From positions 27,622 through 91,621 of the forward strand of contig NZ_JALBVB010000016.1 in NCBI RefSeq assembly GCF_022669155.1: DNA of 64,000 nucleotides, read 5' to 3'. This document shows positions 51,300-59,920 of the stretch, one piece after another. Below the pieces are notes generated by a model, which saw only the letters and a program-made list of their open reading frames with translations, was not told the DNA's origin and searched no databases. The first letter of the stretch is position 1; each line of letters starts with the position of its first letter. Source of the stretch: Kineococcus sp. TRM81007. Lineage in GTDB: Bacteria; Actinomycetota; Actinomycetes; Actinomycetales; Kineococcaceae. A program made the position numbers and the translations under genes.

Positions 51300-52820
51300 G
51301 TGCGCACCACCGACCTGGCGACCCTGACCTTCCGGGCCCACTGCGTGGCGGCCCCGTCGCTCGTCGTCGTGTGGGCCGTCCTGCCGGACGGGCTCCTGCG
51401 TTCCGCCGTGCACGCCCTCACCGGGCTCACCTGCGCCGCGCTCGTGGCCGTCGGCACCCGCCTGCGCCGCCCCCGCAACCCCACGGGGTGGTGGCTCGTC
51501 GCCGCCGGGGTGGCCGCGTGGGCGCTCGGCGACCTCGTGTACTCCTACCTGGAGCTCGTGGTGGGGATCGAGCCGTTCCCCTCGGTGGCCGACGTCCTCT
51601 ACCTCGCCGCCTACCCCCTGCTGGCGCTGGGGCTGTGGTCGTTCGTGCGCTCGCGCACCGGCCGCGGCGACCGCGAGGGCGTCATCGACACCGCCATCAT
51701 CACCATCGGGTTCGTGCTGCTGAGCTGGATCTTCCTCATGCAGCCCACCCTGGCCGACGGCAGCGCCTCCGTGGCGACGCGCGTGCTGGCCGCCCTGTAC
51801 CCCGTCGGGGACGTGCTGCTGCTCGCGCTGCTGGTGCGCCTGCTCACCTCCAGCGGCGCCCGCACCGCCTCGTTCCGCCTCCTGGGCGCCGGGATCCTGA
51901 TCATGCTCGTCAGCGACAGCGCCTACCAGGTGCAGAGCCTCGACGGCGTCTACTCGCCGATCCTCGACGCCGGCTGGCTCGCCTCGTACGCGTGCATCGC
52001 CGCCGCCGCCCTGCACCCCTCGATGCGGCGGCTGACGGAGGTGGAGCCCACCACCGGCGTGGAGTTCAGCCGGGGGCGACTGCTGGCGCTGATGCTCGCC
52101 AGCCTGCTCTCGCCCGGGACGATGCTGCTGCAGCTCGCCCTGGGCCTGTCCCCGGAGCTGTGGGCGGTCGGTCTCAGCTCCGTGGTCCTCTTCGTCCTCG
52201 TCGTGCTGCGCATGTCCGGTCTGCTCACGCGCGTGCAGCAGCAGTCCGAGCAGCTGGCCGCGCTGGCCCGCACCGACGCCCTCACCGGCCTGCCCAACCG
52301 CCGCAGCGGCGACGCCGAGCTGCACCGCCTGCAGCAGGCCGCGCTCGCCGGCGGGCAGCCGCTGTCCGTGGCGCTGCTGGACCTGGACCGCTTCAAGAGC
52401 TTCAACGACACCTTCGGCCACCCCGCCGGCGACCGGTTGCTGTCGGAGGCCGCGGCCGCATGGACCGCCGGGCTCGCCGGCACCGGCGGCGTCCTGGCCC
52501 GCTGGGGCGGGGAGGAATTCCTCGTGCTGCTGCCGGAGCACGACCTGGACGCCGCCGCCGACGCGGTGGGCCGGCTGCGCCCGTGCACCCCCCTGGGTCA
52601 GACGTTCTCCGCCGGCGTGGCCCAGTGGGACCGCGCCGAGACGCTCGCCGCCCTCGTCGCCCGGGTCGACGCGGCGCTGTACGAGGCCAAGCACGCCGGC
52701 CGCGACCGGGTCGTGCCGGCCGGCGCGGCGGCGGCCGCCGGACCGGCCGTGCCGGCGCCTGCGCCGGCTCCCGCACCCGCCGCGCAGCCGGTGCCCCCGC
52801 CCGCGCAGCCGGTCGGCTGA
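51300..52820 (+). CDS. Membrane-bound GGDEF diguanylate cyclase
   Basis: About 506 residues. The first 300 hold nine to ten hydrophobic segments without a named sensor fold that I recognise; 320-480 is the GGDEF domain with DALTGLPNRR, LDLDRFKSFND and RWGGEEF. The inhibitory I-site RxxD is absent (TGGV stands in its place), unlike the other two cyclases in this window. The last 35 residues are Ala/Pro-rich. The GTG at 51300 is chosen because the residues before it are not membrane-like and no ribosome binding site supports an earlier one. Confidence 0.85.
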   Translation: MRTTDLATLTFRAHCVAAPSLVVVWAVLPDGLLRSAVHALTGLTCAALVAVGTRLRRPRNPTGWWLVAAGVAAWALGDLVYSYLELVVGIEPFPSVADVLYLAAYPLLALGLWSFVRSRTGRGDREGVIDTAIITIGFVLLSWIFLMQPTLADGSASVATRVLAALYPVGDVLLLALLVRLLTSSGARTASFRLLGAGILIMLVSDSAYQVQSLDGVYSPILDAGWLASYACIAAAALHPSMRRLTEVEPTTGVEFSRGRLLALMLASLLSPGTMLLQLALGLSPELWAVGLSSVVLFVLVVLRMSGLLTRVQQQSEQLAALARTDALTGLPNRRSGDAELHRLQQAALAGGQPLSVALLDLDRFKSFNDTFGHPAGDRLLSEAAAAWTAGLAGTGGVLARWGGEEFLVLLPEHDLDAAADAVGRLRPCTPLGQTFSAGVAQWDRAETLAALVARVDAALYEAKHAGRDRVVPAGAAAAAGPAVPAPAPAPAPAAQPVPPPAQPVG

Positions 52821-52841
52821 CCGGCCTCCCCGGCCGCCCGC

Positions 52842-54200
52842 TCAGCCGGCGCCGGTGACCACCCAGGCGCCGGAGCGCTCCCGCCGCACCAGCGTGAGCA
52901 GCCGGGCCGTGGAGTAGGCCCCCGCGAAGGACACCCACAACCACACCAGTCCCGCGCGGCCCGGCGGCGCCACGGCCAGCACCAGCAGGGCCAGCGGCGC
53001 GTACGCCGCCAGGGTCACCACCCCGGCGCGCGCCAGGTACCGCCCGTCACCGGCGCCGATGAGCACCCCGTCCAGCACGAACACCCAGCCGGCCACCGGC
53101 AGGCTCAGGCCGACGACCACGAGCGCGGCGGCCAGGTCGCCGCGCACCTGCGCCGTGGGGGCGAACAGGCCCGCCACCGGCCACGAGGTCGCCGCCACGA
53201 GCACGCCGAGGACGGCGCCGACGGCCACCCCCCACTGCGAGGTGCGGCGCACGGTGGCGCGCACCCCGGCGACGTCCCCGGAGCCCAGGTCGCGCCCGAC
53301 GAGGGCCTGCGCGGCGATGGCGAGGGCGTCCAGCGCGAGGGCCGTGGTCGTCCACACCGTCATCGCCACCTGGTGGGCGGCGAGCCCGGAGTCGCCCTGG
53401 GCGGCCGCCACGTACGTCGTCAGCAGCAGCGCGACCCGCAGCGTGAGGGTGCGCACGAGCAGCGGCACGCCGTCGCGGGCGCTGCGCAGGACGCCCAGGC
53501 CGTGCGGGCGCACCCGGGCACCGGAGCGCCGCACACCGCGCACCACCACGGCCGCCAGGACCACGGCCATGAGGACCTGCGTGGCGGCGGTGCCGGCGGC
53601 GGACCCGGCGATGCCCCAGCCGGCGCCGTGCACGAGCAGCAGGTTGAGGGCGACGTTGAGGCCGGCGCCGGAGGCGGCGACCGCCAGCGGCGTGCGGGTG
53701 TCCTGCAGGCCGCGCAGCACGCCGGTCGCGGCGAGCACCACGAGCATCCCGGGCAGCCCCCACAGGCTGACCCGCAGGTACGTCAGCGCGTACGGGCGGG
53801 CCTCGGCGGAGACGCCCAGGGCGTCCACCAGCGGTCCGGCGGCCGCGTGCGCGAGGACGGCGGCGACGGTGCCCAGGCCCAGCGCCAGCCACACCCCGTC
53901 CACGCCGGCTGACAGGGCGCCGGGCGCGTCCCCGGCGCCCAGGCGGCGGGCGACGGACGCGGTGGTGCCGTAGGCGAGGAAGACGAACAGGCTGACGGCG
54001 GCGCTGAGCACCGCCCCGGCCACCCCCAGCCCCGCCAGCGGCAGCGTGCCCAGGCTCGCGACGATCGCCGAGTCGGCCAGCAGGAACAGCGGCTCGGCCA
54101 CGAGGGCGCCCAGCGCGGGCACGGCCAACCGGGCGATGTCGGCGTCCCGCGGTCCCGCCTTGAGCCCCCGCACCGAACCGTCACCGAACCGCAACCCCAC
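52842..54200 (-). CDS. MATE-family efflux transporter (DinF-like)
   Basis: About 452 residues with twelve transmembrane segments. IARLAVPALGALVAEPLFLLADSAIVASLG is the DinF-type start, and QDTRTPLAVAASGAGLNVALNLLLV matches the second repeat. These proteins export cations, drugs or toxins using a sodium or proton gradient. I chose the GTG at 54200, preceded by GGGAGG six bases away; an ATG 54 bases earlier has no such signal. It is divergent from dnaB across a gap with DnaA-box-like sites. Confidence 0.88.
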   Translation of the reverse strand: MGLRFGDGSVRGLKAGPRDADIARLAVPALGALVAEPLFLLADSAIVASLGTLPLAGLGVAGAVLSAAVSLFVFLAYGTTASVARRLGAGDAPGALSAGVDGVWLALGLGTVAAVLAHAAAGPLVDALGVSAEARPYALTYLRVSLWGLPGMLVVLAATGVLRGLQDTRTPLAVAASGAGLNVALNLLLVHGAGWGIAGSAAGTAATQVLMAVVLAAVVVRGVRRSGARVRPHGLGVLRSARDGVPLLVRTLTLRVALLLTTYVAAAQGDSGLAAHQVAMTVWTTTALALDALAIAAQALVGRDLGSGDVAGVRATVRRTSQWGVAVGAVLGVLVAATSWPVAGLFAPTAQVRGDLAAALVVVGLSLPVAGWVFVLDGVLIGAGDGRYLARAGVVTLAAYAPLALLVLAVAPPGRAGLVWLWVSFAGAYSTARLLTLVRRERSGAWVVTGAG

Positions 54201-54305
54201 CGTCGGCCTCCCGTCGTCCCGGTGGATTTCCCCTCCACAGCGGGTGGACGGCATCGTCGCAGGTCAAAGGGGGTGAGTGGATGGCGGGGGGCGCAGATCC
54301 GCAGG

Positions 54306-54383
54306 TTGTCCCCAGGGTTGTCCACGCCCTGTGCACCACCACCCCCAACTCGTCCACAGGTTGTCAACCGGCCTGTGCACAGG
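54306..54383. promoter_or_regulatory. Cluster of DnaA-box-like sequences upstream of dnaB
   Basis: TTGTCCCCA (54306), TTGTCCACG (54318) and TCGTCCACA (54350) each differ by one or two bases from the actinobacterial DnaA box TTGTCCACA. TTGTCAACC (54361) and the palindrome CCTGTGCACAGG (54372-54383) follow. They lie within 80 bases in the 331-base gap between the MATE gene and dnaB. They may be DnaA-controlled promoter elements for dnaB. TTGACC (54388) and TCAATG (54412) downstream could be a promoter. Confidence 0.45.
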
Positions 54384-54531
54384 CGGGTTTGACCGCTGCT
54401 CCCCGAGTGCGTCAATGTGCCGGGACCGTGGTGTCGGACCCTGCCGGTAGACCTCGGTCGACAGCGGTGGCAGTACCGGTGGACGGCCGTCCCGGCCGGC
54501 TCCGGGTGGCGGGGAAGAGGGGCTCACCAGC

Positions 54532-57234
54532 GTGACGACGTTCGACGACGCGCCGGCCCGGTCCGGAGGGTCGAAGGGTCCCCGGCGGCGGGGTGACGGC
54601 GGCGACCGCGGGCCCGAGGTGGGCAGCGAGGCGTTCGAGCGCATGCCCCCGCAGGACATCGCCGCCGAGCAGGGCGTGCTCGGCGGGATGATGCTCTCCA
54701 AGGACGCCATCGCCGACGTCGTGGAGGTCCTCAAGGGCGTCGACTTCTACCGCCCCGCCCACGAGCTGATCTACGAGTCGATCCTCGACCTCTACTCCCG
54801 CGGCGAGCCCGCCGACCCCGTCACGGTCTCCGCGGAGCTCACCAACCGCGGCGAGCTCGCCCGCGTCGGCGGCACCCCGTACCTGCACGACCTCATCTCC
54901 ACCGTCCCCACCGCCGCCAACGCGGGCTTCTACGCCCGCATCGTCCGCGAGCGCGCCGTGCTGCGCCGCCTCGTGGAGGCCGGGACCCGCATCGTGCAGA
55001 TGGGCTACGGCGCCGACGGCATGGACGTCGACGCCATCGTCAACTCCGCCCAGGCCGAGGTGTACGCGGTCACGGAGAAGCGGGTGAAGGAGGACTACGC
55101 CGTCCTCGGCGACGTCATCGAGGGCGCCATCGACGAGATCGAGGCCAGCTCCCACCGCGGCGAGGGCATGGTGGGCGTGCCCACCGGCTTCGCCGACCTG
55201 GACGGCCTGACCAACGGCCTGCACCCCGGCCAGATGATCGTCATCGCGGCGAGGCCGGCCGTGGGCAAGAGCACCCTGGGACTGGACATCGCCCGCGCCG
55301 CCTCGATCAAGCACGGCCTGGCGTCGGTGATCTTCTCCCTGGAGATGGGCCGCAACGAGATCTCCATGCGCCTGCTGTCCGCCGAGGCGCGCATCCCCCT
55401 GCAGAACATGCGCAAGGGCACGATGCGCGAGGAGGACTGGACGAAGCTGGCCCGCACCATGGGGTCGATCTCCGAGGCGCCGCTGTACATCGACGACTCG
55501 CCGAACATGTCGCTGATGGAGATCCGCTCGAAGTGCCGGCGGCTGAAGCAGCGCGCCGACCTCAAGCTCGTCATCGTCGACTACCTGCAGCTGATGACGT
55601 CCGGCAAGCGGGTGGAGAGCCGCCAGCAGGAGGTCTCGGAGTTCTCCCGCGCCCTGAAGCTGCTGGCGAAGGAGCTCGAGGTCCCCGTCATCGCGCTGTC
55701 GCAGCTGAACCGAGGCCCGGAGCAGCGCACCGACAAGAAGCCGCAGATGAGCGACCTGCGCGAGTCCGGTTGCCTCACCGCCGACACGCGCGTCCTGCGC
55801 GCGGACACCGGCGCGGAGACGAGCATGGAGGAGCTGTTCGCCCTCCAGGCCCGCGACGTGCCGGTGTGGGCGCTGGACGACTCGCTGCGCTACGTGCGCC
55901 GCCACCTCACCCACGTGTTCCCCACCGGTGTGAAGCCGGTCTTCCGCCTGCGCCTCGCCTCCGGCAAGGAGGTGCGGGCGACCGCGAACCACCCGTTCCT
56001 CACCTACGACGGGTGGCGGCCGCTGGGTGAGCTGAGCGCCGGGGACCGCCTCGCGGTGCCGCGCCACGTTCCTGGGCCCGAGCGGGTGGCCAGCTGGGAG
56101 GACGACCGCGTCCTGCTGCTCGCGCACCTGATCGGCGACGGCTCGTTCGTGCGTCGTCAGCCGTTGCGCTACGCCAGCGTCGACGAGGCCAACCTCGTGG
56201 CCGTCACCGAGGCAGCCGCCTCGGCGTTCGGCATCACTGCCGTGCGCGACGAGTACGCGGCTGCGCGGTGCACCACGCTGCGACTGCCCGCTCCGTACCG
56301 CCTCACCCACGGGAAGCGGAACCCGATCGCCGAGTGGCTGGACGACCTCGGGCTCTTCGGCCTGCGCAGCTACGAGAAGTTCGTTCCCGTGGAGCTCTTC
56401 CACCTGCCGAAGCGGCAGGTGGCCCTCTTCCTACGACACATCTGGGCTACGGACGGTTCGGTCACCGTCCACGCCGGCGGGCGTGGTGGGCGCATCTACT
56501 ACGCCTCCACGAGTCGTCGACTCGTGGAGGACCTGTCCCGGCTGCTGCTGCGCTTCGGCGTCTCCACGAGAGTGCGGCAGGCGACGCCGAAGGGCTCGTA
56601 CCGCTCGGGTTGGACGCTCGACGTGTCGGGCGTCGACGACCAGCGCCGTTTCCTGCAAGAGATCGGGGTCCACGGAGCCCGCGGTGCCTCCGCCGAGCGT
56701 CTGCTCGACGTGGTGCGCGACCTCAGCGGCAATCCGAACGTGGACACGGTCCCCCGGCAGGTGTGGGACGACGTGCGCCGCGCTCTCGTGGAGAAGGGCA
56801 TGACGCACCGTGAGTTCGCGGCAGCGATGGGCACGCAGTTCTGCGGCAGCACGATGTGGAAGCACGCGCCGTCGCGCGCCCGTCTCGCCCGCGTCGCGGA
56901 GGTGCTCGGCGACGCCGACCTGGAAGTCATGGCCGTCAACGACGTGCTGTGGGACGAGGTCGTCGCCGTCGAGCCGGACGGGCAGGAGCAGGTGTTCGAC
57001 GCGACCGTCGCCGGTGGTCACAACTTCGTCGCCAACGGGATCGCCGTCCACAACTCCATCGAGCAGGACGCCGACATGGTCGTCCTCCTGCACCGCGAGG
57101 ACATGTACGAGAAGGAGTCCCCGCGCGCCGGCGAAGCGGACTTCATCGTCGCCAAGCACCGCAACGGCCCCACCGACACCATCACCGTGGCGTTCCAGGG
57201 TCACTACTCGCGCTTCGTGGACATGGCGACCTGA
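54532..57234 (+). CDS. dnaB: Replicative DNA helicase DnaB with in-frame intein
   Basis: A 900-residue precursor; removing 428 intein residues leaves a normal ~472-residue DnaB. The N-terminal domain spans about residues 38-145. The RecA-like motor shows RPAVGKST (Walker A, Lys246), IVDYLQLM (Walker B) and, after the intein, SIEQDADMVVLLHRED. Mature DnaB is the hexameric fork helicase loaded at oriC. The start is GTG after GGAAGAGGGG. The first 35 residues are an unconserved charged extension. The gene stands alone, with a tiny zinc-ribbon gene after it. Confidence 0.97.
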   Translation: MTTFDDAPARSGGSKGPRRRGDGGDRGPEVGSEAFERMPPQDIAAEQGVLGGMMLSKDAIADVVEVLKGVDFYRPAHELIYESILDLYSRGEPADPVTVSAELTNRGELARVGGTPYLHDLISTVPTAANAGFYARIVRERAVLRRLVEAGTRIVQMGYGADGMDVDAIVNSAQAEVYAVTEKRVKEDYAVLGDVIEGAIDEIEASSHRGEGMVGVPTGFADLDGLTNGLHPGQMIVIAARPAVGKSTLGLDIARAASIKHGLASVIFSLEMGRNEISMRLLSAEARIPLQNMRKGTMREEDWTKLARTMGSISEAPLYIDDSPNMSLMEIRSKCRRLKQRADLKLVIVDYLQLMTSGKRVESRQQEVSEFSRALKLLAKELEVPVIALSQLNRGPEQRTDKKPQMSDLRESGCLTADTRVLRADTGAETSMEELFALQARDVPVWALDDSLRYVRRHLTHVFPTGVKPVFRLRLASGKEVRATANHPFLTYDGWRPLGELSAGDRLAVPRHVPGPERVASWEDDRVLLLAHLIGDGSFVRRQPLRYASVDEANLVAVTEAAASAFGITAVRDEYAAARCTTLRLPAPYRLTHGKRNPIAEWLDDLGLFGLRSYEKFVPVELFHLPKRQVALFLRHIWATDGSVTVHAGGRGGRIYYASTSRRLVEDLSRLLLRFGVSTRVRQATPKGSYRSGWTLDVSGVDDQRRFLQEIGVHGARGASAERLLDVVRDLSGNPNVDTVPRQVWDDVRRALVEKGMTHREFAAAMGTQFCGSTMWKHAPSRARLARVAEVLGDADLEVMAVNDVLWDEVVAVEPDGQEQVFDATVAGGHNFVANGIAVHNSIEQDADMVVLLHREDMYEKESPRAGEADFIVAKHRNGPTDTITVAFQGHYSRFVDMAT
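55771..57054 (+). other. DnaB intein with LAGLIDADG homing endonuclease
   Basis: 428 residues, DnaB positions 414-841, inserted at RESG/SIEQDAD, a site known from other DnaB inteins. Splicing residues are intact: Cys414 (CLTADTRVL), block B with Thr484 and His487 (TANHPF), block F and the C-terminal His840-Asn841, then Ser as the +1 residue. Two LAGLIDADG motifs (LLAHLIGDGSF with Asp536, FLRHIWATDGSV with Asp641) suggest the endonuclease may still be active. Codon choice is looser than in the exteins, with more A/T third bases, as expected for a horizontally moving element. Confidence 0.95.
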
Positions 57235-57246
57235 CGGGGGACCGGT

Positions 57247-57381
57247 GTGGACGGCGAGGGGGACGGCGGCGGGGTGGGCTGCTGGCTGCACCTGGTGTGC
57301 CCGGGGTGCGGGGCGGTGCGGGAGGTCCCCGAGGACGCGGCGTGCCCCGCGTGCGGGGCGCCACCCCCACCGGGAGACTGA
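57247..57381 (+). CDS. 44-residue zinc-ribbon protein
   Basis: A tiny gene beginning 12 bases after the dnaB stop. The product contains CPGCG and CPACG, two knuckles 15 residues apart that would bind one zinc ion; between them lies AVREVPEDAA. A further Cys stands at position 12, and the C-terminus is Pro-rich. The GTG has GGGGG a few bases upstream. Zinc ribbons this small usually bind nucleic acid or a protein partner. Linkage to dnaB suggests co-expression but function is unknown. Confidence 0.55.
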   Translation: MDGEGDGGGVGCWLHLVCPGCGAVREVPEDAACPACGAPPPPGD

Positions 57382-57415
57382 TCACCAGCCAGCACGCACC
57401 CCCCGGGAGGACACC

Positions 57416-57757
57416 GTGGTCGACCTGCGAAGCGCCACCGACGAGCACCTGAACACCGCGCGCGCCTCCGCGCACGGCCGCAGCGCGCACCTGCTCGTGC
57501 ACGACGGGCACCTGCGCCAGACCCTCATCGCCCTGCGCGCCGGTGAGGGCCTCTCCGAGCACAACCCGCCCCAGGCGGGCAGCGTGCACGTCCTCGTCGG
57601 CCGGGTGCGCATCACCGCCGGCGACGAGGAGACCGAGGTCGGTGGCGGTGAACTGGTCGAACTGGTCCACCAGCGCCACTCCGTCTCCGCCCTGGAGGAC
57701 TCCGTGTTCCTCCTGACCACGGTGACCGGCCTGCCGGACGGGGACCCCACCGTCTGA
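57416..57757 (+). CDS. Cupin-domain protein
   Basis: A 113-residue single cupin. LRQTLIALRAGEGLSEHNPPQAGSVHVLVGRVRI is the first cupin motif and VELVHQRHSVSALEDSVFLLT the second. His residues at the expected places could bind a metal, but the usual HxH pair is reduced to EHNPP. Small cupins of this type are often of unknown function or sense small molecules. GGGAGG precedes the GTG. It is convergent with the methyltransferase gene. Confidence 0.8.
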   Translation: MVDLRSATDEHLNTARASAHGRSAHLLVHDGHLRQTLIALRAGEGLSEHNPPQAGSVHVLVGRVRITAGDEETEVGGGELVELVHQRHSVSALEDSVFLLTTVTGLPDGDPTV

Positions 57758-57782
57758 GGGTCCGCCCGGACGGGCCGGCCCC

Positions 57783-58562
57783 TCAGACCGGCTGGCGCAC
57801 CACCAGCGCCGTCGTCTCGAACTCCTCGTCCGCGACCGCGCGGGCGCTCAGGCCCGCGGCGGTCGCGGCCGCCAGCGCGGCGTCCACCTGCCGGTCGGCG
57901 ACCTCCGACAGCAGCGACCCGCCCGGCCGCAACCACGCAGCCGCCCCCGCCAGCACCCGGCGCAGCACCCCCAGCCCGTCGACCCCGCCGTCCAGGGCGG
58001 CGCGCGCCTCGTGCTCGCGCGCCTCCGGCGGGAGCAGCGCCACCTCACCGCTCGGCACGTACGGCACGTTCGCCACCACCACGTCCACGCCGCCCAGCAG
58101 CGCAGGGGGCAGCGCGTCGAACAGGTCGCCGCGGTGCACGTGCGCCCCGGGCAGGTTCACCCGCGCGCACCGCACCGCCGCGGCGTCCACGTCGGCGGCG
58201 TGCACCACCAGCCCCGGCACGCGCGCGGCCAGCGCCGCCGCCAGGGCGCCCGTGCCGCAGCACAGGTCCACGAGCGTCGACCCGGGCGCCAGCAGTGGCG
58301 CCGCGAGGTCCACGAGGAGGCCGGAGCGGTGCCGGGGCACGAACACGCCAGGTTCCACGCGCAGTCGCGACCCGCGGAACGCCGCCCACCCCAGCACCTG
58401 CTCCAGCGGCTCCCCGCCGGCGCGGCGGGCGGTGAGGGCGTCCAGGTGGGCGGGGGAGGACGCCGCCTCGCGCAGCAGCGCCGCCTCCCGTTCCGCGAAC
58501 ACGCACCCGGCGGCGCGCAGCCGCTCGGCGAGGGTGTCGGTGCCCCGGGGTTCGGTGCCCAC
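57783..58562 (-). CDS. PrmC/HemK-related protein glutamine methyltransferase (putative)
   Basis: A 259-residue SAM-dependent methyltransferase with EPLEQVLGWAAFRG and VFVPRHRSGLLVD in the substrate domain and VDLCCGTGALAAALAA for SAM. The catalytic NPPY is changed to NVPY, as in the actinobacterial PrmC-related subgroup. True PrmC methylates release factors and lies elsewhere, usually by prfA. The target of this version is unknown. It is the distal gene of a leftward run with the two genes to its right; the gap to the next is three bases. Confidence 0.85.
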   Translation of the reverse strand: MGTEPRGTDTLAERLRAAGCVFAEREAALLREAASSPAHLDALTARRAGGEPLEQVLGWAAFRGSRLRVEPGVFVPRHRSGLLVDLAAPLLAPGSTLVDLCCGTGALAAALAARVPGLVVHAADVDAAAVRCARVNLPGAHVHRGDLFDALPPALLGGVDVVVANVPYVPSGEVALLPPEAREHEARAALDGGVDGLGVLRRVLAGAAAWLRPGGSLLSEVADRQVDAALAAATAAGLSARAVADEEFETTALVVRQPV

Positions 58563-58565
58563 GGG

Positions 58566-59042
58566 TCAGGAGCGGGCGAGGAACGCGGTCAGGCCCTCCA
58601 CGACGACGCGGTGGTCCTCCGCCTCCGGCAGCCCGGACACCGCGACCGCCCCGACGCAGCCGACGCCGCGCACCAGCACGGGGAACGCGCCGCCGTGGGC
58701 GGCGTACCGGCCGGTGTCCAGGCGCGAGTCGGTGTCGAAGTGCCCGCCGGCGGCGCGGAAGCGGGTGCCCACCAGGTAGGAGGAGCGGCCGTAGAGGTCG
58801 ACGACGGCCATCTTGCGGTCCAGCCACACGTCGTTGTCGGCGGAGGAACCGGGCAGGCCGACGTGGAAGAGGCGCTGGCCGTTGCGTCGCACCGCGACCG
58901 CCACCGGCAGGTCGAGGGACACGGCGCGCTCGGCGAGGAGGGTGCCCAGCCGCCACGCGGTGAGGTTGTCGAAGGCGTCGAAGACCAGTTCGGCCTCCTG
59001 CGCCTCCAGCTCGGCGAGCAGGGCGGCGTGGTCGTCGGTCAT
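58566..59042 (-). CDS. UPF0303 family (heme-degrading-domain-like) protein
   Basis: A 158-residue protein. LVFDAFDNLTAWRLGTLLAERA, VRRNGQRLFHVGLPGSSADNDVWLDRKMAVV and GAFPVLVRGVGCVGAVAVSGLPEAEDH match the UPF0303 family, related to GlcG/HbpS proteins. Some members bind heme or cobalamin; the role here is unknown. I chose the ATG after GAGGAG. It follows the DUF1772-like gene by ten bases. Confidence 0.8.
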   Translation of the reverse strand: MTDDHAALLAELEAQEAELVFDAFDNLTAWRLGTLLAERAVSLDLPVAVAVRRNGQRLFHVGLPGSSADNDVWLDRKMAVVDLYGRSSYLVGTRFRAAGGHFDTDSRLDTGRYAAHGGAFPVLVRGVGCVGAVAVSGLPEAEDHRVVVEGLTAFLARS

Positions 59043-59052
59043 CGGGATCTCC

Positions 59053-59505
59053 TCAGGGTCGGCGGCGGGCGGCGAGGGTACAGGCGCCGGCGAGGACGAC
59101 GAGGCCGCGCCGCACGTGGTGGGCACGTTCCCAGCGGTCCCGCCCCTCCCGCCAGCCGGGGACCTCCGCGTCGGGCGTCCACGTGCGCAGCTGCCGGTTG
59201 AACGGCACGTGCACGCGCACGGTGAGCACGACCGCCCCCGCCACGGCCGCCACCGACACCGCCCGCCACGCCGCGGCGGCCGGGTCGCGCCGCGCCAGGG
59301 CGCTCGCGGCGAGCAGACCGGACCCCATCGACGCCACCGACAGCGCGGGGGCCAGCCGGCGCATCACGGCGTCGGCGCGCTGCTGGTGCGGCACGTACTG
59401 CGCGAAACCCGTCGTGCGGCGACGCCGCCCGGCCGGGTCGGGGACGATCGCCGCCGCGAGGACGGCGGTGAGGACGTCGTGGGCGCGGGCCGGCGGTGAG
59501 GTCAC
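59053..59505 (-). CDS. DUF1772-like membrane protein
   Basis: About 150 residues with three or four hydrophobic segments. VRVHVPFNRQLRTWTPDAEVPGWREGRDRWERAHHVRR, read here by its parts VPFNRQLRTW and WERAHHVRRG, matches the DUF1772 (anthrone-oxygenase-like) ending. The usual first membrane helix is short (VLTAVLAAAIV) and followed by a charged stretch. Function is unknown. I chose the GTG at 59505; the residues before it are not conserved in character. Confidence 0.65.
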   Translation of the reverse strand: MTSPPARAHDVLTAVLAAAIVPDPAGRRRRTTGFAQYVPHQQRADAVMRRLAPALSVASMGSGLLAASALARRDPAAAAWRAVSVAAVAGAVVLTVRVHVPFNRQLRTWTPDAEVPGWREGRDRWERAHHVRRGLVVLAGACTLAARRRP

Positions 59506-59641
59506 GGGGCGATCCTGCCGGAACGGCGTTCCCCGCGGGCCGGTGTCTCGAGTGCGTCCGATCGGCAAGGTGGTCCCGTCGTCCATCCGGCGAGAGGCAG
59601 CGTCCGTCGCCCGGCTGGTCAGGACGGCGAGGAGAACACCG

Positions 59642-59920
59642 GTGAACGACTCACCGCACCCGTACCACCGCCTCGAGCACCTGCCCGTCGCCAGCTTCGT
59701 CCGCTGGCGAGGCCCTGCCGACGAGGCCGGCAGGATGCGGTTCCAGCCCCATCACCCCGGCCGGCTCGTGCACGCCATCGCCGAGCTCTTGTCCCTGCAG
59801 CCGGGCTACCCGGGCAGGGTCAGCAGCAGCGGGGAGAAGGACGTCTGCGTCAAGTGGGCTCTTCGGATCCACGAGTGGGAAGGCCGTACTGACCTCCCCA
59901 CTCAGGAGTCAGGTCCGTAG
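59642..59920 (+). CDS. Small unknown protein cut by the ISL3-like element
   Basis: 92 residues with a strong GAGGAG ribosome binding site eight bases before the GTG. It begins NDSPHPYHRLEHLPVASFVRW and contains HAIAELLSLQPGYPGRVSSSGEKDVCVKW. The left end of the mobile element starts at 59857, so the last ~20 residues are coded by the element and the original C-terminus is probably lost. The intact part is not like any family I can name. A possible remainder is the reading frame ending VLH at 63234, beyond the element. Confidence 0.5.
   Translation: MNDSPHPYHRLEHLPVASFVRWRGPADEAGRMRFQPHHPGRLVHAIAELLSLQPGYPGRVSSSGEKDVCVKWALRIHEWEGRTDLPTQESGP
59857..59879 (+). repeat. Left terminal inverted repeat of the ISL3-like element
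   Basis: Begins GGCTCTTCGGATC and ends GAGTGGG. It matches the other two copies of this end at 20 of 23 positions and interrupts the reading frame of the small unknown gene. Confidence 0.75.
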
